Source: Artemia franciscana (taxonomy: Eukaryota; Arthropoda; Branchiopoda; Anostraca; Artemiidae). From it: DNA of 64,000 nucleotides. The stretch lies in NCBI RefSeq assembly GCF_032884065.1, contig NC_088872.1, positions 682,001 to 746,000 on the forward strand. Reading direction: 5' to 3'. The position numbers and the translations under genes are program-made. Positions 55,901 through 64,000 of this stretch are shown piece after piece; positions within the stretch are counted from its first letter, which is position 1, and each line of letters starts with the position of its first letter. Under the pieces are notes generated by a model, which saw nothing but the letters and a program-made list of their open reading frames with translations, was not told the DNA's origin and did not search any database.

Positions 55901-56019
55901 TATTCATGGTGGGGGTTACTGAGTTTGAACCCCATCCAGAAATATTTCTCCGATTCATCTATTGGTTATAAAAATAAAGGTATTAAGAATGTTTCTCCTA
56001 AATCCTACAAAGTATGTCT

Positions 56020-58400
56020 TGGAGTCACAAACACATAAAAAATGCAGGAAAACAAGAGCTAAGAGCTCATATGGCACTTGTGACATGGCCGGACGAGCCA
56101 AGAGCTCATACGGTATGAGCTCTAGCAAAATTCTAAGAATCATTAGATTGATTTAAAAGGAAAATCGGAGGCTTAATGCCGGTTGGGATTTAGAATAAGA
56201 GCTCTGAGTCACGGTGTCCTTCTAAATATCAAAATTAATAAAATATTAAGATCCGATCACTCACTCATAAGTTATAAATACCTCATTTTCCTCCTTTTTT
56301 CCTCTCCCTTCAGCCCCCCAGATGGTCTAATCGGGGAAGACGACTTTATCAAGTCAATTTGTACAGCTTCCGGACACGCCTACCAATATCCACCGCCCTA
56401 GCACGTCCAGAAGCACCAAACTCACCAAAACACTGAGCCCCAACCCCTAACTCCCCCAAAGAGAATGGATCCAGTCCGGTTACATCATTCACGTATCTAC
56501 GACATTCGCTTATTCTACCCACCAAGTTTCATTCCGATTTCTCTACTCTAGGCGTTTTCCAAGATTTCCGGTTTCCCCCTCCAACTCCCCCCAATGTCAA
56601 CAGATCTGGTCGGGATTTGAAATAATAGCTCTGAGACATGAGTTCCTTCTAAACATCAAATTTCATTAAGATCCGGTAACCCGTTCTTAAGTTAAACATT
56701 CCTCAATTTTTTAAATTTTTCTAAATCAACACCCCCCAGCTCCTCCAAAGTGAAGAAATCCGTTCCAATTATGTCAATCACGTATCTATAGCTTGTGCTT
56801 ATTCTTCCCATCAAGTTTCATTCCAATCTCTCAACTCTAAGCGTTTCTCAAGATTTCTGTTTCACCCTCCAACCCCCTATGTCCCCGGATCCGATTCGAA
56901 TTGACAATGGAGTATCTGAGACATAAGATCCTTCCATCTACCAAGTTTCGTTAAGATCCGATCACCCATTCTTAAGATAAAGATACCTCAATTTTCATGT
57001 TTTCCGATAATTCCAGTTTCCCCCTCCAGCCCCCCTATATCACCGGATCTGGTCGGGATTTAGAATCAGAGCTCTGAAGCACAAGATCCTTCTAAATATC
57101 AAATTTCATTAAGATCTGATCACCCGTTCGTAATTTAAATACCTCATTTTTTTTTTACTTTTCCGAATTACTCCCTCCCCCCCCCCCCCGACTCCACCAA
57201 AGAGGGCGGATCCAGCTCGTTTATGTCAGTCACGTATCTTGGATATGTTTTTATTCCGCCCACCAAGTTTCATCCTAATCTCTCTGCTGTAAGTGTTTTC
57301 CAAGATTTCCGGTCTCCTCCCCCCCCCAATGATGCTGCATCCGGTCGGGATTTAAAATAAGAGATTTGAGTGACGAGATCCTTCTAAATGTGAAATTTCA
57401 TTAAGATACGATCACTCCTTCTTAAGTTAAAAATACCTCATTTTTCCAATTTTTCAGAATTAACCCCTCCCCCCAACTCCCCCAAATAGAGTGGATGCGT
57501 TCCGGTTATGTCAATAACGTATCTAGGACTTCTGACTATTTTCCCCATCAAGTTTCATCCCGATCCCTCCACTCTAAGCGTTTTCCAAAATTTTAGGCCC
57601 CCCCCCCCCAACTCCCCCATATGTCACCGTATCCAGATCAGATCCATTCCGTTTATGTCTGTCACGTATCATGGACTTGTTTTTATTCTTCCCACCAAGA
57701 TTCGTACTGATCTCACCGCTTTAAGTGTTTTCCAAGATTTCCGGTCCCCCCCCCCAACTCCACCAAAGAGGGCGGATCCAGTTCGGTTATGTCAGTCACA
57801 TATTTTGGACATGTTTTTATTCCTCCCACCAAGTTTCATCCTAATCTCTCCACTTTAAGTGTTTTCCAAGATTTCCGGTCCCCCCCCCCAATGACGCTGG
57901 ATCCGGCGGGATTTAAAAAGAAAGATTTGATTCGTTTCAGTTATGTCAATCCCATCCAGGACTTATGCTTATTTTTCGCACCAAGTTTCATCTCGATCCC
58001 TCCACTCTAAGCGTTTTCCAAGATTTTAGGTACCCCCCTCCAACTCCCCCCAATGTCACCGGATCTAGGTCGGGATTTAAAATAAAAGCTCTGAGACACG
58101 ATATCCTTCCAAACATCAAATTTCATTAAGATACCATCACCCGTTCGTAAGTCAAAATACTTCATTTTCTCTATTTTTTCCGAATTAACCGGGCCCCAAC
58201 TCCCCCCCCCCAGATGGTCAAATCGAGAAACGACTATTTCTAATTTCATCTGGTCCGGTCCCTGATATGCCTGCCAAATTTCATCGTCCTAGCTTACCTG
58301 GAAGTGCCTAAAGTAGCAAAACCGGGACCGAGAGACGGACAGACAGACCGACAGAATTTGTGATCGCTCTATGTCACTTGGTTAATATCAAGTGCCATAA
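56020..58400 (+). repeat. 290-bp-type tandem repeat, copy 2
   Basis: Plus-oriented array with the GCGTTTTCCAAGATTTCCGG landmark near 56551, 56841, 57292, 57578, 57724, 57865 and 58010; units of ~290 bp and ~145-bp half-units, with poly(C) runs. The left end carries paired AGAGCTCATATGGCACTTGT / AGAGCTCATACGGTATGAGC. The right end carries ACGGACAGACAGACCGACAG and a terminal-type hairpin CACTTG-N8-CAAGTG at 58375-58394. Copy 1 at 1010-2035 is inverted. No coding content; several frames open across it are chance from repeated units. Confidence 0.85.
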
Positions 58401-60112
58401 AAATTTACCCCTTCCAACGTAAATAATTTTAGTGCCCCCCCCCCCTCTGAACAAACATTTATTTCGTAAATCTTTTCCAAACAAAAATTCTGGGTGCGGT
58501 TCTGCGACCAGTAGGCCTAATCATAGATAATTTCTAAAGAAATGCTAAAGTGACTTTTTTTTTTCTCACTGTCTAAGCGGTGAAAATTCAGAAGTTCTAG
58601 ACATTACCTTGTTATCTATGAAACAAACCATACAGATGGCAATCATTCTTTTTATGGACCATAGACTACGACAAAAGCTTTTGTCTTTTGTTTGTTTTAT
58701 TATTTATCGCTTTCTACTGAATTCAATGTTTTAATTTTTTGCAGATCCAAGGATAGAATATTGCATTTCGCAGCTGTTTCATAGGCATTTTGCATTTTAA
58801 AGATATTTCGAGTCACAAAAAAAAATCTGCGAAAATGAGCTAAAAGCACATGAAGCCAAAAAAAGTAAAAAGGTATAGCTTCCCTCTGATAGTTTAGTTG
58901 CCTTTGAGAATCATCCAATTGTTGTGTTTTAATTTTTATGGACAGAAAGCGTGGTCAAATTTACCCAGCTAGTGTTGCTTATTTACTTCAGTTACACAGT
59001 TCAACGTAGAAACGCTGGCAAAAATTGGTACTGCACTAAAAAGTTCACAATTTTGAGACTACCAAAAGAGAAATCTTAGGAAATTGCAGTTTTCTGGTAT
59101 GAAAAGATCTAAGATGAGTCCAGGGGTAAAAACAGTTTTTATTTCGGTGTTCTCAGTACTTTAAATTGAGAATATGAAGTAGAATTACCCTTTTAAATAA
59201 AAAAAAAGAATAATTCTGGGTAGGACGTTATAAATACAGAAATGGTCATTAAAAAGAGAGTTTTGTCAAAAATACTCAAATACAAGTAACAAATTTGTTC
59301 TTTATTTTTACTCTTTACCTTATTACTGCAATTTATTTTCATATGTTCAGTTTCTTCCAGTTTCATTTAATTAAGACGAACAAAGCAAGAGTGCGGGCGA
59401 ATACGAACTAGTGCTGGAGCCAAAAAAGAAAGATCTTCAAAAAAGAGGGCCATCTAATATTTTACGACATATTTTGATCCAAAACTGCTGCATAGTTCCC
59501 TTTTCCGGCCCCTTAAAAACCAGGGAAATTAAAAGAAAGCAGAATTATACCCCCAGTAGTCCTATCAGCACAAAGTCAAGAATCCTATTTAACCTACCAA
59601 GGCTTCCCAAGGTCTAATTGATGCCGATCGTATTTTGACTTGGATAATTCTGACTAAATTAGTCTTGAAAAAAAAATGCTGATTGATGATCTCTCGTAGA
59701 TACATTTCAGCTTCAATCCTAATGCATTATACATTAATCATATCAAACATTCAATTTGAACTTTTTAATGAAGTCACGAGGCGCTACACAGTAAGTGGAG
59801 CTAGAAGTTCTTGATCCCATTTCCTCAATTGCCAAATATCCAAATTTTATAGGTTTTCCATTGTTTTGGATGTATATTAGAAAGGTTGAAAATATACTTC
59901 TAATTCTTGTTAAATATTTTACAACAATAAAAAAGAAAAATAATCAAGCTTTTTCTGAGCCGTGACACAAGCTAATTAGCTTAACAATTATGGTAGGTAA
60001 GCCATACACTCGTGGTAGGTAAACTATACCTAACATCAGAACTTGAGATGACTTGATGGTCTAGATATCCTGAATTTTTTGATTTTCGAAGCTGATGCTC
60101 GTTTTATACTAC
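58401..60112. other. intron, no gene seen
   Basis: Intronic AT-rich sequence. 59440-59514 contains a dispersed piece (CCATCTAATATTTTACGACA, AACTGCTGCATAGTTCCC) of the 120-bp tandem repeat at 61955-62310. Confidence 0.45.
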
Positions 60113-60582
60113 AATAATATGAAAAAAACTTCGTTTTCTTAAAGAGTTAAAGAGGCTGCGTCCCAAAGTCGAACCTTAAAACGTACAGGAATTAGAAGAG
60201 GCAGTTGGGGGGCTGCCGCCCCCCAAACCCCCAGCTTTTAAAGACTCTTTTGTACAGGTTTTTTGTTTTTTTGCTAAACCCCGCTCTTGGCTTCGGAAAG
60301 GCCCTCTTTTAATTAAAAAAAAATTGAAATGAATGAATAATGGAATAACTTCGAAAAATGTTAAACACAAGAGGACAGGAGAACCATTGCGCCAAAACTA
60401 GTAATTAGTAACAATGAAGTCCCCCCACAAAAAAAACCTGTACAAAAGAGTCTTTAAAAGCTGGGGGTTTGGGGGGCGGCAGCCCCCCAACTGCCTCTTC
60501 TAATTCCTGTACGTTTTAAGGTTCGACTTTGGGACGCAGCCTCTTTAACTCTTTAAGAAAACGAAGTTTTTTTCATATTATT
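60113..60582. repeat. fold-back with ~153-bp arms
   Basis: Arms 60113-60265 and 60429-60582 are near-perfect reverse complements: AAAGAGGCTGCGTCCCAAAG, GAAGAGGCAGTTGGGGGGCT, AAAGACTCTTTTGTACAGG. The spacer is ~163 nt. Just outside the right arm lies TTATTTCTGTACGTTTTTC, similar to the motif next to FBH fold-backs. A partial third piece (GTACAGGAATTAGGAGAGG, GGTGGCTGCCGCCCCC) follows at 60640-60705 with a 16-C run. Confidence 0.95.
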
Positions 60583-60841
60583 TCTGTACGTTTTTCTACA
60601 ATCCATGGTGGATGTAATTTAATAATTCCTGTACTCCTCGTACAGGAATTAGGAGAGGAACTTGGGTGGCTGCCGCCCCCCCCCCCCCCCCGCTTTTAAA
60701 TCATTGTATAAAATAGAAGAAAAAAATAGATAGAATGACCGAAATGTTTCTTTTGCTCATAAGAAGCTAATATTCTGTTATCTCTCAAATGATAAGCTGT
60801 CCAGGTGTTATCAAAATTTTTTTGATGTTGTGAAAAAAAAC

Positions 60842-60914
60842 CGCCCGTAAGGGACTTGAACCCAAGACCCGAGGATTAAGAGTCCCACGCTCTACCGACT
60901 GAGCTAAACACTTG
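60842..60914 (-). tRNA. tRNA-Lys(CTT)-like gene, probably pseudogene or SINE head
   Basis: On the minus strand: D-arm TAGCTCAGTCGGTAGAGC, anticodon loop region GGGACTCTTAATCC with anticodon CTT at 60880-60878, T-arm GGGTTCAAGTCCC, then ACGGGCGG and immediately T8 (60840-60833), a Pol III stop. A and B boxes look functional. But the 5' acceptor side (AAGTGTT) cannot pair with the 3' side (CGGGC), and two T-stem pairs are T-T. So the 5' acceptor sequence has been lost or replaced; a working tRNA is unlikely. Confidence 0.65.
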
Positions 60915-61004
60915 CATGTGTGTAAATATAACTTCTCAATAACTTTTAAAAATTTCAAATTAACATGGGCTCTTATGGAGAGAAATCCGTTAATTAAGTA
61001 GCTA

Positions 61005-61425
61005 ATGCGTGGTTTCTGGAAAACAGGGAAGGAGTTATCGGATCGAGCTGAAATTTCGCGGATAAGCTCCTGGGCCGTAGGGGACCTTAACTTGTGAATT
61101 TCAGTCCGATCGGACAACGTTAAAAGGGGGGGGGGGGGGTCGAAACTTTCGGGGGGTTAAGATTTTCCTACGAAACTTTCCAGGAAAATTACTCGGAGAA
61201 TTCCGCATCGAATGAGTCTTCGTACACCCAGATCCGATGTCGGATGTGACCTGTAGGCGTCTAGAAAAAAAAGTAAATGAATTTTAAGTGGCTATGCGTG
61301 GTTTCTGGAAAACAGGGAAGGAGTTATCGGATCGAGCTGAAATTTCGCGGATAAGCTCCTGGGCCCTAGGGGACCTTAACTTGTGAATTTCAGCCCGATC
61401 GGACAACGTTAAAGGGGGGCTGGGG
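61005..61425. repeat. 288-bp-period tandem repeat, two units
   Basis: The block ATGCGTGGTTTCTGGAAAAC, AAGGAGTTATCGGATCGAGC, GGATAAGCTCCTGGGCC, ATCGGACAACGTTAAA occurs at 61005-61122 and 61293-61410 with very few differences. Each is followed by a G-run (14 G at 61126-61139) and CGAAACTTTCGG. Confidence 0.9.
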
Positions 61426-61679
61426 TTCACGAGTCGAAACTTTCGGCCAGATTTTCCCCATGAAGGAAAAGTTGGAGGGGGATGAAATTTTGCAGGTTTC
61501 TTAGTTGGAGCTCGGGCTACGAAATGCATCCCTCCCCATCCCTCTGCGACCACTGGAACCAAAGATCGCTTAACATTGTCGTGTGTCGCCTCTTTATAGA
61601 GGCACGAGTGTGCCTCCTTGATGTACTTCCAAATGAAAAAAGTTCAATATTAAAGTCAATAGCAAATAAAATCGCTTAC

Positions 61680-61830
61680 AGTTGGATTTCTATGGTGCAG
61701 CCGTTCAGGAAACAACATATCCAAGTCACTCGGTATTGAATCTGGTGTCCCAGCACCGTACACTTTTGGAATAGGCTTCACCACTTCTGCCATTTGCAAA
61801 TCAATATGTGGGGATGCTGCCCTTTGCTGC
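61680..61830 (-). CDS. SLC12A8: SLC12A8-like cotransporter, upstream linker exon
   Basis: 151-bp exon: acceptor GGCTTCTATGATTTCAG, donor CCAACT|GTAAGC (minus strand). One base completes the previous codon, then 50 codons containing MAEVVKPIPKVYGAGTPDS and IPSDLDMLFPERLHHRNPT, leaving phase 0, which matches the phase-0 start of exon 54680-54474. The strand, phase and hydrophilic composition fit the cytoplasmic linker after the membrane core of SLC12A8; an S-D-L-D-x-L-F-P-E-R motif in arthropod members is my recollection, not verified. The membrane-core exons would be upstream (right) and none is visible to 64000, so the gene is partial. The 7-kb intron that follows holds the 290-bp-type array, a fold-back and the tRNA-like gene. 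Confidence 0.65.
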
Positions 61831-61954
61831 CTGAAATCATAGAAGCCGTTTAAAGTGCAGTACTTTAAGTATATATAACACCAAAATGAAAATTAATTTG
61901 TAGAACTTTGACGATGCTTAGGATCGTAAAAATTCAAACAACATTATGCTGATT

Positions 61955-62310
61955 CCCAAAGATGACTACACATTCAAAGGAAATCGACACCTTATTAAGC
62001 CATTTGATCTTAACGCCATCTAGTATTTTGCGACTTATTTTGATCGAAAACTGCTGCATAGTTCTCTTTTCCGGCCCAAAGATGACTACACATTCAAAGG
62101 AAATCGATACCTTTTTAAGCCATTTGATCTTAACGCCATCTAGTATTTTGCGAATTATTTTGATCGAAAACTGCTGCATAGTTCTCTTTTCCGGCCCAAA
62201 GATGACTACACATTCAAAGGAAATCGACACCTTCTAAAGGCATTTGATTTTAACGCCATCTAATATTTTGCGATTTATATTGAAAACTGCGGCATAGTTC
62301 TCTTTTCTGG
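61955..62310. repeat. 120-bp tandem repeat, three units
   Basis: CCCAAAGATGACTACACATT starts at 61955, 62075 and 62195, exactly 120 bp apart. Units contain AAATCGACACCTTNTTAAGC, CATCTAGTATTTTGCGA and AACTGCTGCATAGTTCTC. Open frames cross it on both strands because 120 is a multiple of 3. Partial copies: 59440-59514 and 62829-62881. Confidence 0.95.
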
Positions 62311-63229
62311 CCACATCTGGAGAGTCAAGGGGCATGGGCTAAATAATAATTTTCCCGTATTTTCGGGGGGGGGGGAGAAAACTGCCCTCCCTGACCCCTC
62401 GAAATGACGCCACTGGTTTTTGACTTGCTGAAAAATTACAATGCCTTTAGTGTCTTATGAATCACAACATTCAATTCGAGAAAAGACTTTAGTTCCTCAT
62501 TTTATACCTCCTTTTGGTATGCTGTCAAGAATAAAACAAATTTTGTCTTTGGGTTGTCAAATGTCGGAGTCAGTTACTTTTAGTGTCTTATGAATTACAA
62601 CATCCAATTACAGAAAAGACATTAGTTCTTCCCTTTATACCAAATTATGGCATATTTCCGAAGATGCACAAATTTTGTCTCTGAGGAGTTGGATTCCAGA
62701 AAAAATATCCTTGTGCTAAAATGTAAAAATTGTGGGAATTTCCGAAGTTTGTTTGAGGGTTCTTTAGACTAATCTTGAGGAAGGAGATAGAAAAAAGAGA
62801 AAAATTTAAACATATACATTCTATTGATTCCCAAAGATGACTACACATTCAAAGGAAATCGACACCTTCTTAAGCCATTTGGTGTCATATTTTAATACTC
62901 CTCTATGATGATTTATCAACCACGTATTTAATTATTCATTTACATTAGTACCTGTTGTATGTCTGTTCGTTATGATTGTTTCTTTAATTTCTATCCATTT
63001 TGGATTTCATTTATTCTTTGATAGTAATTTTTGAATTATCATAAGAGTTTACTTCTGTTGATCTGAAGTTTAATATGGCATTTACTTTTCTTTGACTTCT
63101 TTTTCAGATTTTTTTTTTTATTATTAATTTCTGTTTCTTTTTGATTGCCAAAGTTTTGGGTAATATAAAGAATAATTCTCCGGTTTTTAATGTCACTAGC
63201 GTAACAATTAATATATCTAATTATAATTT
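62311..63229. other. no gene seen
   Basis: Intron or intergenic to the right of the last visible SLC12A8 exon. 62829-62881 is a solo start block of the 120-bp repeat. Pairs such as TTAGTGTCTTATGAATYACAACAT at ~62450 and ~62580 are a short direct repeat (~130 bp apart). Confidence 0.45.
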
Positions 63230-63830
63230 AATTTAGCTGAAAGTTTCAACTAAATACCATCAGCCGTTCCTGGGATATTTCAGATACGCCCTTCTGACAA
63301 CCTAGATGCACATATTATCTTTTGATTGAATAATCTGACCCATAGCCACTCTTTTGTTTTAGTCTAAAATCCTCCTTAGCATTCCCTGAAGGTTCATGCA
63401 CAGTTCAACATACCCTGACAGTTTCAACTTAATACACTCAGCAGTTCCTGAGATATTGCTAATGTGTCCTTTTGACAATCAACATGCACATAATGTTTTT
63501 TGATTTTGTTCAACACCCCCTAACATTCTCTGAAAGTATTCACAAGCAAATGTAGTATTCACTGTTGCTGTGGCAACCAGTCGTATTTAATGCCGTAGTA
63601 GCAGCAGTAGTGGCCCAAAAATTCCAAGTTAACACCCTTACCCGTTCTTAAAATATTGCACATAAGCGTTTTGATAACGTAGATGCAGACAATATGTTTT
63701 TATTTAGGACACCATATCCCTCAATATTCAGCAAAACTTTACCTCAAAACCCTTAAGTCCTTTCGGATGGAACCATGACCAAACGCTTGCCCCTTTCCCA
63801 ATGATAAATCCTGCAGATTAAAAATGGAAA
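63230..63830. repeat. degenerate ~170-200-bp repeats, copy 2 of the 38.2-kb type
   Basis: Successive stretches with AAGTTTCAACTTAATAC, AGCCGTTCCTGGGATATT, GACAACCTAGATGCACATA and CATTCCCTGAAGGTTC (near 63240, 63420, 63630) resemble 38280-38700. A GTAGTAGCAGCAGTAGTGG tract is at 63595-63613. Heavily diverged. Confidence 0.55.
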
Positions 63831-64000
63831 AATTCAATAACTTGCAACCCTTGCCCTGGGGGAATTTGATTTCAAATCAAACAAGTCTCCTTAAAAAGTT
63901 TATATGATCACCACTTCCATAAGAATCGTATGTGGTCCGGAGCATAACCAACAAACCTCAGCGTAACCCCAAAGGCATTTTATATAATATTTTAAACAAA

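Noticed and set aside
57508..58010. Frames of 73-116 codons with repeated VTY-G-V-F-PP motifs
   Set aside because: They are translations of the 290-bp-type tandem units, with no start or splice context.
61962..62237. Frames of 91-98 codons on both strands with three internal repeats
   Set aside because: The 120-bp unit is a multiple of three, which keeps any stop-free frame open; not evidence of a protein.

Overview
This is a repeat-dominated, AT-rich animal nuclear window. Split coding exons with GT-AG borders, a piggyBac element, LINE, hAT and Polinton remnants, tRNA-derived SINEs and many fold-back and tandem repeats all point to an arthropod. The most abundant repeat here (called FBH) resembles dispersed repeats I associate with brine shrimp (Artemia) genomic sequence; that is recollection only and was not checked. 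There is no sign of bacterial organisation (no operons, RBS or CRISPR).

Host genes are sparse and hidden in short exons. On the minus strand, four exons at 61830-61680, 54680-54474, 43673-43495 and 34280-34094 have matching splice phases. They encode the C-terminal part of a cation-chloride cotransporter closest to SLC12A8: a cytoplasmic linker, the last membrane segment(s) and the conserved C-terminal tail. The N-terminal transmembrane exons are not visible and should lie to the right of the window. On the plus strand, exons at 29303-29429 and 31784-31886 are phase-compatible and end an unrecognised gene that converges on SLC12A8. A possible phospholipase B-like fragment lies between them at about 33.5-33.7 kb.

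Layout: 1-9.5 kb holds FBH copies, a 290-bp-type tandem repeat and a SINE. 9.55-10.7 kb is a decayed Polinton/Maverick-type capsid gene between two inverted FBH copies. 12.7-14.1 kb is a decayed minus-strand locus with a CARD domain and caspase-like pieces. 16.1-18.5 kb is a G-rich fold-back with a tandem duplication. 18.5-23.05 kb is a ~176-bp satellite split by a full FBH copy. 23.8-28.7 kb holds another FBH, the second SINE and two fold-backs. 28.7-34.3 kb carries the gene ends. 34.3-43.5 kb is the last SLC12A8 intron (LINE pieces, FBH, a 250-bp tandem array). 43.7-54.5 kb is the preceding intron (a piggyBac element with TTAA duplication and a broken transposase, a ~127-bp satellite with higher-order structure, FBH, a hAT remnant). 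54.7-61.7 kb is another intron (290-bp-type array, fold-back, tRNA-Lys-like gene). 61.8-64 kb holds short tandem repeats.

The least conventional content is the FBH family. It is a ~1.74-kb non-coding element with a 9-bp-stem hairpin at one end, a ~132-bp-arm fold-back at the other and an internal 35-bp perfect hairpin, built from two related modules. Five full copies and several fragments occur here. All calls come from reading the sequence; no database search or alignment was run.
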